Assembly: GCF_050589825.1 (NCBI RefSeq)
Contig: NZ_JBNGOZ010000010.1
Coordinates: 1 to 64,000, forward strand
DNA length: 64,000 bases
Source of the DNA: Carboxylicivirga longa
Lineage (GTDB): Bacteria > Bacteroidota > Bacteroidia > Bacteroidales > Marinilabiliaceae
Reading direction: 5' to 3'
The notes under the pieces are model-generated. The model made no database searches. It had not been told where the DNA came from and saw only the letters and a list, made by a program, of their open reading frames with translations. Both the position numbers and the translations under genes were made by a program. Position 1 is the stretch's first letter; the number at the start of each line of letters is the position of its first letter. Positions 1 to 8,183 of this stretch are shown here, piece by piece.

Positions 1-1
1 C

Positions 2-109
2 ATCACGCTCTTTGACCATATCCAATGTCTAAGGGGTCAATATCCGGAGAAGGGGGTCAGCATGACCGGAATATCCAGCAGCCGTTGGCGGTGGTTTTTA
101 CCTGATTAA
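2..109 (+). other. open frame from window edge, possible displaced N-terminus or end of upstream gene
   Basis: A frame open from the left window edge ends with TAA at 107-109. The neighbouring frame, which leads directly into the gene starting at 141, is open from 66 and encodes a plausible Gly-rich hydrophobic stretch (AAVGGGFYLIKKGKKLL) with no start codon. An ATG at 62 lies in the other frame. One base of insertion or deletion near 62-70 would join that ATG to the downstream gene and give it an N-terminal membrane segment. Either this is the tail of an upstream gene, or the next gene is longer and carries a frame break. The two cannot be separated without the sequence to the left. Confidence 0.3.
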
Positions 110-140
110 AAAAGGCAAGAAACTCCTGTCCGGTGCAAAA

Positions 141-2483
141 ATGAACTTTGCACTCCTTGGTTTTCGTATTCATAAACTGGACTTTCAGGAAGTTCAGTTT
201 GCTGTAAAACTTCGCTGTTATAACCCTACAAAAGCTCCTATCACGTTAGCTGTTAACCAAGTTGTAGCCAAATACAAAGGTTCGGCAATCGCTTATTCCA
301 CCCCTGATATTAAAGGTCTGACCATTCCGGCAGGCAAATCACAAGAACCGGAAATCTTATTTCAAGTGCCTTACCTGAATCTAATGGGTAAAGGCTTGAC
401 TATGGCTGCACTTCAGAACACGCAGCAGCTTAAAGCCGATATGACCTTTACGCTAACCATCAGCGTGAATGGGGAAACTATTACCACTACTCAAAATTTA
501 ACAGACGATAATATGAGCGGATTAGCATTGGGAGAATTGGGTATTGTTTCCGGCCCTCGTAATACAAAAGACGGTCGCAGATACAATCACCTCATAAAAA
601 AAGCATCCGGCAAAGATGTATTTGTAAAGAACGGTAATGTTCTGGAAACCGTTGAAAGTTGTATTGACTTGGTTGCCGAACACTACCTCGAAGTTGAAGA
701 CTTGGCTAAAATGCTGCAAGGCGATTCACTGAAAAGTACCTGCCGGAACATCTTTAATTTTTCCTACTCCTACCTGCAATATCACAAAGATGAAAACGGA
801 ACGGAACAACTTCGTACACCTGCCCGCAGTTGGCTAGATGGTCAAATCAGGTTCAAGCAGCAGGGCAAAACATCATCCGGCATTGATTGCGATGATTACA
901 GCATTTTTGTGGGTTCTATCCTAAAATGCCTGGGTATTCCATTCAAGTTTAGAATTACCAAATACGATGGTAAAAGGAACTTTCAGCATATCTATGTTTT
1001 TGTTCCTGCCATTGGCGATAGCGAAGATGAGATTATCATCGACCCAGTACTTTCCAAATTTGATTACCAGAAGCCATACAGCTTTGAGAAGTCTGACTTT
1101 AATATGTCACCTCTTCAAATGGTTGCAGGTGTTCATGGTATTGATGGATTAACAGGTTCTACTTCATTGGGCTTACCAATTTATGCTTTATCAGGAATTG
1201 ATTATGCCGGGGGAAGCATGGCAAATGATGATGCTGACCTTATGGCCATTGTTTCCGGTATTGACTTTGAAGATACAGTCAACGGACTTGGTGACCCGGA
1301 TGCAGCCACATTAAACTACCTCAAACGAACCCGTAACTTCTTACTTAAAAACAAGGAGAATAAAGGTAAGATGGCTCATATACAGAACCCTGACCAGTTC
1401 ATTAGTATGCTTGACCAAGCCATTAAGTTCTGGCACACTCCACAGCGAGAGAAAGTATTGGATAAACTGGCTGACATTGAAGAAGCTCTTGCAGAAAAAG
1501 GATTGATTAAATACGATGTTGATGCGGTTGAAGGGCTACTGGAATTTGACGATTTGGAAAATGAAATGGATGGTCTGGGCAGAAGAAAGCGAAGAGGTCG
1601 CTTTTGGAGAGCCATTAAACGTGTTGGCAAGAAAATCGGTAAGGTAGCCAAGAAAGTGGTTAAAGCCGTTGTTCGTTTTAATCCCCTTTCAATAGCCATT
1701 CGTAACGGTTTATTGGCAGCCTTACGCCTGAATATGTTTGGCATCGCCAAGAAACTACAATATGCCTATTTACCGGATAACCTTGCAGCTAAACACAATA
1801 TTGATGCAAAGAAATTAAAGGATTTAAAGAAACGTCATAACAGAGTTCGTAAGCTCTTTAAAGGATTACAGGGTAAAGAAAAGAACCTGAGAAAAGCCAT
1901 TCTGAAAGGAGCAAAACAAAAGAGTTCCGACTTCTCATTAAAAGGCATGGATGGATTATTAGCCGATTTACAAGGTCTGGAATCCATTGGCGAATTGGCT
2001 GAACTAGGACAAATGGGTGCAGTTGCTACCGCAGCATCGGTTGGTGCAGCTACCGGAGTTCTGGCTAAAATCAAAAGCTGGCTCAAGCCTGTAAAGAACA
2101 TCTTTACCAAAATCAAAAACAAAGTTGCTCCAAACAGACAAGCAGCTCCACAAACTACGGATACGCAATCCTACAATACGCAGGATATGGTGCAGCCATT
2201 GACACCAATGACCCCCATCAGTCCTACGAATATTAGTGTTCCGCAAGTAACTACTCCAATCACCCCGGTTGTGCCAATGCAGAAATCAGCAAGTGTCCCT
2301 GCTACGGTTAATCCGAAAAAAGGCATGAGCAAAGGGGCTAAAATTGGAATAGGTCTGGGAGTGGCAGCATTGATTGGAACCGGAGCTTATTTCATGTTCC
2401 GCAAGGATGATAAGCAAAGAAGTAAATCAACTCCTAAGAAATCCACAGAGAAGAAATCATTGGGAAGCATCTCGCTTCAATAA
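141..2483 (+). CDS. virion-associated transglutaminase-like protein with LEA-like N-terminus and C-terminal membrane anchor
   Basis: This 780-residue protein opens with a beta-rich LEA-like segment (about 1-130). A transglutaminase/papain-type core follows, with a readable Cys-His-Asp triad: Cys250 in GIDCDDYS, His283 in FQHIYVF and Asp301 in IIDPV. A very basic helical region (about 480-620) follows, and the C-terminus has a transmembrane segment (about 733-753) plus a charged tail. Transglutaminase-like folds can cross-link or cleave proteins; which activity this one has is unknown. It heads a tightly packed run of structural-type genes, so a virion enzyme or membrane-linked structural protein is likely. 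Hydrophobic-[D/E/N]-G-[L/I] motifs recur (I334, V380, M476). Upstream in-frame sequence suggests the true start may be earlier. Confidence 0.6.
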   Translation: MNFALLGFRIHKLDFQEVQFAVKLRCYNPTKAPITLAVNQVVAKYKGSAIAYSTPDIKGLTIPAGKSQEPEILFQVPYLNLMGKGLTMAALQNTQQLKADMTFTLTISVNGETITTTQNLTDDNMSGLALGELGIVSGPRNTKDGRRYNHLIKKASGKDVFVKNGNVLETVESCIDLVAEHYLEVEDLAKMLQGDSLKSTCRNIFNFSYSYLQYHKDENGTEQLRTPARSWLDGQIRFKQQGKTSSGIDCDDYSIFVGSILKCLGIPFKFRITKYDGKRNFQHIYVFVPAIGDSEDEIIIDPVLSKFDYQKPYSFEKSDFNMSPLQMVAGVHGIDGLTGSTSLGLPIYALSGIDYAGGSMANDDADLMAIVSGIDFEDTVNGLGDPDAATLNYLKRTRNFLLKNKENKGKMAHIQNPDQFISMLDQAIKFWHTPQREKVLDKLADIEEALAEKGLIKYDVDAVEGLLEFDDLENEMDGLGRRKRRGRFWRAIKRVGKKIGKVAKKVVKAVVRFNPLSIAIRNGLLAALRLNMFGIAKKLQYAYLPDNLAAKHNIDAKKLKDLKKRHNRVRKLFKGLQGKEKNLRKAILKGAKQKSSDFSLKGMDGLLADLQGLESIGELAELGQMGAVATAASVGAATGVLAKIKSWLKPVKNIFTKIKNKVAPNRQAAPQTTDTQSYNTQDMVQPLTPMTPISPTNISVPQVTTPITPVVPMQKSASVPATVNPKKGMSKGAKIGIGLGVAALIGTGAYFMFRKDDKQRSKSTPKKSTEKKSLGSISLQ

Positions 2484-2515
2484 CAAATGCAATTCAATAA
2501 ATAAAAATTAGAAAC

Positions 2516-3178
2516 ATGGCAGTTAAAAAAACTACGAGTCAAACTCGTGCAAGAACAAGGTCAACCGCCACAAAGATTGACTTTATGAAAGCCACCAACA
2601 ACATAGGCAAGCCTATTGCTGCCGTAGCAGGGTTTGCTGTTGGTAAGTATGCACTTAAAAAGCTTGAAAAAAGTCCAACGGTAAGCGGGCTACTAGGTTC
2701 GGACATGAAAACCTACATCGTTCCGGCAGCGGTTACTATGGGTGGTTTGGTTGCTACACAGTTCACCAAGAATGAATACGTCAAAATTGGTTTGGTAGGT
2801 GCAGCAGGTGCAGGTGTAGAATCCATCGTGAAAAAAGCCACAGGTAAAACCATTCTTCAAGGATTGGAGGGCTTAATGGGTGATGAATACACCGATTACG
2901 AGGAAATAGATGGATTACAGGCATTAAATCCGGTTACTCAAGCTCTTCCGGCAGCAGATATTGACATCGAAAGAGAAATCCAAGCCTCGGTTTCCGGTGC
3001 AGCCACTGATTTTAGCATGAGCGATGAACCAATGGGCAGCGCAGCAAGAGATTATTCTATGTCAGATGAGCCAATCGGTTCGGATGATGACGAGGAAGAA
3101 ACAGTTGGAAAGATAACCAACCTTGACCCGGACAGCATGGACTACGACATCTTTTCGGGCGATATGATGGAATCCTAG
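2516..3178 (+). CDS. putative virion membrane protein
   Basis: This 220-residue protein begins with a Lys/Arg/Thr-rich segment and has hydrophobic Ala/Gly-rich helices around 34-47, 67-82 and 90-103. It ends in a strongly acidic tail containing a short repeat (two near-identical FSMSDEPMGS / YSMSDEPIGS units). Basic head, membrane helices and acidic tail is a pattern seen in minor membrane proteins of lipid-containing phages, but no family is recognised. Two motifs of the type hydrophobic-[D/E]-G-L occur, at L117 and I131, like those in the flanking proteins. It lies 32 bp after the transglutaminase-like gene and 64 bp before the capsid candidate, so it is probably in the same transcript. Confidence 0.5.
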   Translation: MAVKKTTSQTRARTRSTATKIDFMKATNNIGKPIAAVAGFAVGKYALKKLEKSPTVSGLLGSDMKTYIVPAAVTMGGLVATQFTKNEYVKIGLVGAAGAGVESIVKKATGKTILQGLEGLMGDEYTDYEEIDGLQALNPVTQALPAADIDIEREIQASVSGAATDFSMSDEPMGSAARDYSMSDEPIGSDDDEEETVGKITNLDPDSMDYDIFSGDMMES

Positions 3179-3242
3179 TTCCATCAGCCTTTGATACAAT
3201 TTGAACTAATCAATTTTTAATAACACAAAAGAGAGTAAAATC

Positions 3243-4088
3243 ATGGCAGAAATTAACGAGCAAAATGATTTGTATCCTTCAATGGAAGAGGTTGAAGGTT
3301 TAGAGGAAGCGATTCTTGATAAAGAAGAAGACGCATTAGAAAAAGAGGAAGACCAGGATGATGCGGTCGAAGGCATTGGCGATTTAGGTCGCTCACGTCG
3401 TAGAAGCAGGCGCAGAGCCAGACGTTCACGCAGACGTAGCAGTCGCAAACGTTCTGTCCGCAGGTCGTACAATGCAGGTGCGAGAAGCGTTGCTGTAAAA
3501 ACTGGTTTAACCAGAAACCTGACTTCCAAAGGTCAGTTTGAGCTTCGCAGACAGCAATTGCCACCGGAGATTCAAAAGGCATTGAAAGATGCACGTATGC
3601 AAACCGTTGATGCAGCTATCTACACGGTAAAGAGCATTAAGGATAAGTCCGATATTGATTTGATGGAAGCATCAGACGATAAGAAATCAGGACGTACCAA
3701 CCTGAATCGTGCGCAATTGGATAGCGGAAAGTACTTCTTGTTAACTGACATTGTTCTGGAGTATGCTCATGGAGCATCGGAGGAAGATGTTGATCCGGCA
3801 GATTTTGCCTTCGGTCAGTTTGCGTTACCACCGCAAATCCTGAACGGTACGTTTGAAATGACTTTGGGAACTAAGGTAATCATGCCTGAAATCTCATGTG
3901 CCGTATTCGATGATACCGATACGACCAAGCGTAAGTTCCAGTACAAACTGGCGAATCCAAAATGGTTAAAACCATCTATGGATATTACGCCAAAGTTGAA
4001 CATGCCAAAGGCTATCAACAACGGAGATAAGGTGTTTAATCCTGCCGTTAAGGTAACGCTACTGGGTACTATCACAGAGAAAGCATAG
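3243..4088 (+). CDS. candidate major capsid protein with acidic propeptide and Arg-rich arm
   Basis: The 281-residue product has three parts. Residues 1-47 are highly acidic. Residues 50-76 are almost entirely Arg and Ser. About 90-281 looks beta-rich with no membrane segment. An Arg-rich arm ahead of a beta domain is typical of jelly-roll capsid proteins that touch nucleic acid, and the acidic leader could neutralise the arm before assembly. The leader is bracketed by V17-E-G-L and V42-E-G-I-G, possible processing sites. A hairpin directly after the stop fits a strongly expressed gene in an operon. The capsid assignment is inference from architecture and context; a DNA-condensing core protein is the alternative. 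Confidence 0.45.
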   Translation: MAEINEQNDLYPSMEEVEGLEEAILDKEEDALEKEEDQDDAVEGIGDLGRSRRRSRRRARRSRRRSSRKRSVRRSYNAGARSVAVKTGLTRNLTSKGQFELRRQQLPPEIQKALKDARMQTVDAAIYTVKSIKDKSDIDLMEASDDKKSGRTNLNRAQLDSGKYFLLTDIVLEYAHGASEEDVDPADFAFGQFALPPQILNGTFEMTLGTKVIMPEISCAVFDDTDTTKRKFQYKLANPKWLKPSMDITPKLNMPKAINNGDKVFNPAVKVTLLGTITEKA

Positions 4089-4112
4089 TAACTGAGTTTG
4101 TTCATAATCGCA

Positions 4113-4142
4113 AAGGGGGCGGTATTTCTGCCGTTCCCTTTC
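4113..4142 (+). terminator. hairpin after capsid candidate, attenuator or terminator
   Basis: AAAGGGGGCGG (4113-4123) pairs with CCGTTCCCTTT (4132-4142) through an 8-nt loop, using two G.U pairs in the middle of the stem. The tail is pyrimidine-rich but is not a long T-run, so partial termination or 3'-end stabilisation of the upstream message is more likely than full termination. Confidence 0.5.
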
Positions 4143-4160
4143 TCTCCTAATTAATTACGA

Positions 4161-4541
4161 ATGGAAGCACAAGAGAATATAAAGAAACTACAGGTTGTAA
4201 AGTTTGAGGTGAAGAAAGGTCAGACTTTCGAGTTTAACGGCAATACCAAAACGGAGCATGACCGCATTAAGGGCATTTTTCTTCGTTTGTCGAACCAACA
4301 AGCTTTGCCGGGTGCAACTCTAAGGGTTTGGATTGATGATACTGAAATCATCCCGGACGATACCGAAGTGGCACTATTACATCACAACGATGATATGAGT
4401 ATTCAGGATGTTGCCTTTCCGGTGGATGAGAAAGCCAAGAACAGCCCTGTTCGAATCATCTACAAAGACAACAGCGAAAACCTTGCAGTAAGCGATAGCT
4501 ATGATGTTCGTGTGTACCTCTTAGCCGAAGTAAACAAGTAA
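4161..4541 (+). CDS. small beta-rich structural protein candidate
   Basis: This 126-residue protein has alternating hydrophobic/charged strands, no signal peptide and no membrane segment. It reads like a compact single-domain beta sandwich. It sits 72 bp after the capsid candidate, behind the hairpin. In lipid-containing tailless phages a small single jelly-roll penton or second capsid protein often neighbours the main capsid gene, so that role is proposed here. No sequence family is recognised and the role rests on position and predicted fold only. Confidence 0.4.
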   Translation: MEAQENIKKLQVVKFEVKKGQTFEFNGNTKTEHDRIKGIFLRLSNQQALPGATLRVWIDDTEIIPDDTEVALLHHNDDMSIQDVAFPVDEKAKNSPVRIIYKDNSENLAVSDSYDVRVYLLAEVNK

Positions 4542-4651
4542 AATTTATCACCCCCCATCGAGATGAAACGAGCCACGACAATAACAACCATAATTCCGGA
4601 ATTATTCTTTTGGCGAGTTCCATGTGGCAATTGAAAGACAAACACAATCAC

Positions 4652-5428
4652 ATGAAAAGATACTTTGTTATATCCCACCAATCGAAAGACAATAGTCACA
4701 TTAACGTTCAGGACTTGCTACCTGCATCTTGTAAGTTAATTACCGGAATTGCTGTGAACGCCACGGCAAAGCAGGATGGTCAGTTAGAGGATGTAACTGA
4801 GTTGTTGTCTTTCCCCAAGCACCTGATAACCGATTTATTGGAACAGGATAGCATTGTTGACCTGTTTTATTCCTACTTGCGCACACGTTCAAGTGAGGAA
4901 GATAGTCGGGCTTATTTTGTAAGTGATATGCTTCCTGAAATCACCCGGATATTAAGTCAGAATATCAAGTACACTTGTTTGAGTGAAGCTGAGCAGGAAG
5001 AACTGGAGCAAAACATCACCGACACATTCATTAACGAATTTACGGATTACCTCTATGGTGAAGTTGGTCTTTACGAAAAAGGTAAATACCTGAATAATCT
5101 GGAATTTGCCGACTTGATTGCCCAACATACCCTGATGTTCGCTTATAAAAAACGTGAAGATGTGTTTTTGCATATCAAGCAGGAATACAAACGCCCGGAA
5201 CCATACGAATGTGGCAATATCAGTCTGCTTGTAAATGGCAACAGCTTCTTACTTCGTGATTACATGGTGACAGCTAACCGTAAAGTGCGTCACATGAAAA
5301 AAGAGATTATCCCTTTCCATGAGCCATTGGAAGTGAATAGCAATATCCATACGGTTTTCAAGAGCAATAAAAATAGTGATAACAACACTTTAACCCTTAG
5401 AATTTACATTGAATATGAACACGAGTGA
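4652..5428 (+). CDS. hypothetical protein of the virion operon
   Basis: A 258-residue soluble protein if it starts at the ATG at 4652 (MKRYFVIS). An in-frame ATG at 4610 would add 14 residues of unremarkable sequence. The later start is preferred because the extra residues look unlike a protein N-terminus. The middle (about 60-190) is acidic and helical, the C-terminal third beta-rich (NISLLVNGNSFLLRDY and onward), compatible with a virion attachment or vertex protein. Its 3' end overlaps the next gene by 20 bp, indicating translational coupling. No family is recognised. Confidence 0.5.
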   Translation: MKRYFVISHQSKDNSHINVQDLLPASCKLITGIAVNATAKQDGQLEDVTELLSFPKHLITDLLEQDSIVDLFYSYLRTRSSEEDSRAYFVSDMLPEITRILSQNIKYTCLSEAEQEELEQNITDTFINEFTDYLYGEVGLYEKGKYLNNLEFADLIAQHTLMFAYKKREDVFLHIKQEYKRPEPYECGNISLLVNGNSFLLRDYMVTANRKVRHMKKEIIPFHEPLEVNSNIHTVFKSNKNSDNNTLTLRIYIEYEHE

Positions 5429-5765
5429 GTTATTACATACCATAGCTAAAGACCGTATTGCCGGAATGCGAACCATTGACAGTTACCAGTTAAAACCAAC
5501 GGTCATTCGTGTGACAGAAGCCAATCAGACATTGGATTTAAAGAATGATATGTGGATTCTGAACACCAAAGGATTGCCCGGAAGCATCGTAGAAATGGAA
5601 CTGGTAAGCTCCGACAATGTATTCACCGCAACACCCGAAGAATACGAGTTCATGGACGAATACCGCTATCAGGTTTTTACCGATTACATCGACATAAAAA
5701 CCAATACAGAAAGCTTTAAGCCTTATCGCTTGGAGTTTGTAAAGATTATCCCACACCGAAATTAA
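5409..5765 (+). CDS. small hypothetical beta-rich protein of the virion operon
   Basis: A 118-residue protein without membrane segments. It overlaps the preceding gene by 20 bp and ends 7 bp before the next. Strand-like segments dominate (PTVIRVTEANQTLDL, SIVEMELVSSD). Given its place among presumed capsid genes it may be a minor structural protein. Nothing in the sequence identifies it further. Confidence 0.45.
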   Translation: MNMNTSELLHTIAKDRIAGMRTIDSYQLKPTVIRVTEANQTLDLKNDMWILNTKGLPGSIVEMELVSSDNVFTATPEEYEFMDEYRYQVFTDYIDIKTNTESFKPYRLEFVKIIPHRN

Positions 5766-5772
5766 TAATGAT

Positions 5773-6861
5773 ATGTTGGACTTTAGAGAGCAAATACAAA
5801 GCATATACGATTTTATCAAGCGTTCGGAGGAACAACAAAAGTACCCTTACGCTTACGAGATTTACCTTTTAACCGGAGTTGATGAAACGGCATTGACATC
5901 AAGAACTTCCGGCACTTCATCCTTTAATCAGGATATTGAAAATGCCGTTGAAAAAGCAAAGCAAGCACATGGCACTTTGAAAGTTTATGTATTTGGAGGT
6001 AAAAGCCCCAATGCTCGTAGATTGAACACTTACACAGTTAACGTGAGTGGATTGATGAATCCACCAAAACCACCCATCGAAAAAGCAGACATTCAGATTC
6101 TGGTCAAAGAAGAAGTTAAGAAGATGAATGAGGAAAACAGTACTCCAAGCATAGGACTTGGTGGGTTATTGGGACTGGTAAAAGATGAAAATGCCAGAAA
6201 TGATATTGAAGGTTTGTTTGGCTTATTTAATGCCTTATCCGGCAACAACAAGGAAGTAGAGCGAATAGGCTACCAAAAGCAGTTGGATGACTTCAAGTTT
6301 GAGACACGCTACAACATGCTTCAGGAGAAGTATGAAAAGCTGAGTAATGAAAACACCGAGCTTCGTGTAGAACGTGACCAGTTTAACAATGAAAACCAAG
6401 AACTGAAACGTGAGAAATCAGATTTAGAACAACGACTGGCAGGTTACGCACCCAACGAACTAATGAAACGTGTTGCCATTGGTGTTGTATCCGGTATTGG
6501 CACTAAGATATTAAGTAACAGCCCTAAAACGGCTGAACTATTTGGGTTGTCTCCTGAAGAATTAAAAGGGGCTTTAGGTCTGGTAGAAGACTATTCAGAA
6601 GAAACACAATCCATTCCGGAAACCAATGTTGAAATTAGCGAAGTAGGCTCTCCACAAACACCGGAAGAGAAGCAAAAGGCAACCATCATTAAGAATCTTT
6701 CAGATGCCCTGTCAACATGGGAACTGGAAGATGTAGCCAAGATTGCCAACATCGTTGGATTATGCCTTGACCGGGCTGAACTCATCAACAAAACACTCCT
6801 ATTCCTGAATCAATCCATGCAAGGAGTTCAGGAGGAATCAACCGAAATAGAACAAAAATAA
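5773..6861 (+). CDS. coiled-coil structural or assembly protein
   Basis: The 362-residue product has an alpha/beta N-terminal domain (about 1-95), a Gly/Leu-rich segment (about 125-150), a long heptad-like coiled coil (about 165-225) and a short hydrophobic stretch near 233-247 (VAIGVVSGIGTKIL). A Glu-rich C-terminus follows. The coiled coil suggests an oligomeric scaffold, vertex or fibre-linking part. It lies within the packed operon, followed 17 bp later by a 58-codon gene. No family is recognised. Confidence 0.45.
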   Translation: MLDFREQIQSIYDFIKRSEEQQKYPYAYEIYLLTGVDETALTSRTSGTSSFNQDIENAVEKAKQAHGTLKVYVFGGKSPNARRLNTYTVNVSGLMNPPKPPIEKADIQILVKEEVKKMNEENSTPSIGLGGLLGLVKDENARNDIEGLFGLFNALSGNNKEVERIGYQKQLDDFKFETRYNMLQEKYEKLSNENTELRVERDQFNNENQELKREKSDLEQRLAGYAPNELMKRVAIGVVSGIGTKILSNSPKTAELFGLSPEELKGALGLVEDYSEETQSIPETNVEISEVGSPQTPEEKQKATIIKNLSDALSTWELEDVAKIANIVGLCLDRAELINKTLLFLNQSMQGVQEESTEIEQK

Positions 6862-6878
6862 CATTAAAGCATACGATT

Positions 6879-7055
6879 ATGAGAAAATTCAAAATAGGAA
6901 TCACCATCGAGGCTGAAAAGCCTGAGAAAGTAAAAGAAGTAGGCAACCTGATTCAAAATGCAGTCAACAAGGTTGAGCAAGAAGACATTATCAAGCTACT
7001 GACCAAGGTTGCAAAGAATCCAAGCATAGTTAAAAAGGCACTAAGGTTTATCTAA
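6879..7055 (+). CDS. 58-residue small protein
   Basis: An ATG at 6879 opens a 58-codon frame ending TAA at 7053-7055; the last A is the first base of the next ATG (TAATG coupling). The peptide starts MRKFKIGITIEAEKPEK and continues with an amphipathic helix of alternating Glu/Lys and Leu/Ile/Val. It fills an otherwise empty 190-bp gap exactly and keeps the operon's spacing, which is the main reason to believe it. Function unknown; a small virion or assembly factor is possible. Confidence 0.6.
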   Translation: MRKFKIGITIEAEKPEKVKEVGNLIQNAVNKVEQEDIIKLLTKVAKNPSIVKKALRFI

Positions 7056-7525
7056 TGGATTTAAGTACAGCAAATAAAGCAGCATTAATCAGTACCGGAA
7101 TACGAATTGGTGTTCCGGTACTGGCTATCGGTGTGGGGGTTTATGCCATTCGCAAGATGTTTAAACGTAATCCGGATGGAACATCATCAACGGTTGCGCC
7201 ATCATTAAAGGATATGGTACTCCAAAAGGAGAACCTGACCATCACACCTTCCGATGCAGCTCTGTTTGCCAATACACTCTATGGTGCAATGCTTGATTTT
7301 GGTACGGATGAAAAGACCATTTACAGCACTATTGATAAAATCCAGACCAAGGATGACATGCTACTGGTGATAAAAGCCTTTGGTATGAAGATGTACCTCT
7401 GGGGTACTCGTGCAGCCTTTCTTGGCCAAAACTATAACCTGATTGGTTGGCTACGCTTTGAGTTAGACGATAAAGAGATTGGTAAAATCAAGCCCAAATT
7501 CGATAGTTGGGGCATTCCTCTTTAA
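7055..7525 (+). CDS. membrane-anchored protein with annexin-like repeat
   Basis: This 156-residue protein has one N-terminal membrane segment (about 10-30) followed by a basic stop-transfer patch. A C-terminal helical domain (about 65-150) resembles one annexin repeat: a G83-T-D-E86 turn, a following helix pair, then NLIGWLRFEL, matching the annexin order of GTDE loop and D/NLIGDLKSEL helix. Annexin repeats bind phospholipid, usually with calcium. Coupled by TAATG to the small protein before it and next to a membrane-anchored lysozyme-like protein, it is probably part of a virion or entry apparatus that touches membranes. The match is by eye and needs a profile search. Confidence 0.5.
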   Translation: MDLSTANKAALISTGIRIGVPVLAIGVGVYAIRKMFKRNPDGTSSTVAPSLKDMVLQKENLTITPSDAALFANTLYGAMLDFGTDEKTIYSTIDKIQTKDDMLLVIKAFGMKMYLWGTRAAFLGQNYNLIGWLRFELDDKEIGKIKPKFDSWGIPL

Positions 7526-7539
7526 ACACCAATACAACT

Positions 7540-8163
7540 ATGGATAAGAAGCAAAAGAAGATATTATTTATTTCGGGAGGGGTGTTAACCACCGGGGCAA
7601 TAGTGACAACCGTTTTACTGGTTCGTATAAGAAACAGGCGTAAGCGTGGACTATTGCCCCCAAGTGGTTCCGATACACGTCCGGCGAATATTCTGAGTAC
7701 AAACAATAATACGTTGCCATCGAACTTTCAAAACTGGAATGGTGGAAACACATACCTGTCCAATGCTCCAAGGGGAATCCGCAATAATAATCCGGGTAAC
7801 CTGATTTACACCAAAATCAAGTGGAACGGCAAACTGCCTAAAGAGCAGAATAAAGACAGACGATTTGAAATGTTTATTGCTCCGGTTTATGGTGTTCGTG
7901 CTATGATTAAAGACCTCAAGCATGATATTGAAAAGGGCAAGAATACGGTTCCGGCTCTTATCGAGGAGTACGCACCCAAATTCGAGAACAATACCACAGC
8001 TTATATCAACACAGTTTGCAAGGATTTAAAGGTAAGCAAAACTGCAAAGCTATTGCCAACAAAGAATACGCTTCGCCTTTTAGTGCTATCCATCGCTAGG
8101 GTTGAAAATGGTGGTAATTACGTCAGCAATCAACTGTTTGACAGGGCTTATTCAATGATATAG
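7540..8163 (+). CDS. membrane-anchored lysozyme-like protein (structural protein P5-type)
   Basis: Starting at the ATG at 7540 gives 207 residues. An in-frame ATG at 7507 would overlap the previous gene and add a non-hydrophobic leader, so 7540 is preferred. An N-terminal membrane helix (about 8-28) and basic patch precede a lysozyme-superfamily domain. That domain opens RGIRNNNPGNL and contains YGVRAMIKDLKHDI and ENNTTAYINTVCKDL, the signature of a Bacteroidota phage family usually named structural protein P5. It probably opens peptidoglycan locally during genome entry, distinct from the muramidase at 18465 that serves release. Confidence 0.7.
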   Translation: MDKKQKKILFISGGVLTTGAIVTTVLLVRIRNRRKRGLLPPSGSDTRPANILSTNNNTLPSNFQNWNGGNTYLSNAPRGIRNNNPGNLIYTKIKWNGKLPKEQNKDRRFEMFIAPVYGVRAMIKDLKHDIEKGKNTVPALIEEYAPKFENNTTAYINTVCKDLKVSKTAKLLPTKNTLRLLVLSIARVENGGNYVSNQLFDRAYSMI

Positions 8164-8183
8164 AAATTTAAAAGACTTCACAT

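Noticed and set aside
4563..4634. 23-codon frame MKRATTITTIIPELFFWRVPCGN
   Set aside because: Very short, no composition or conservation evidence. It may be a chance frame ahead of the gene at 4652.
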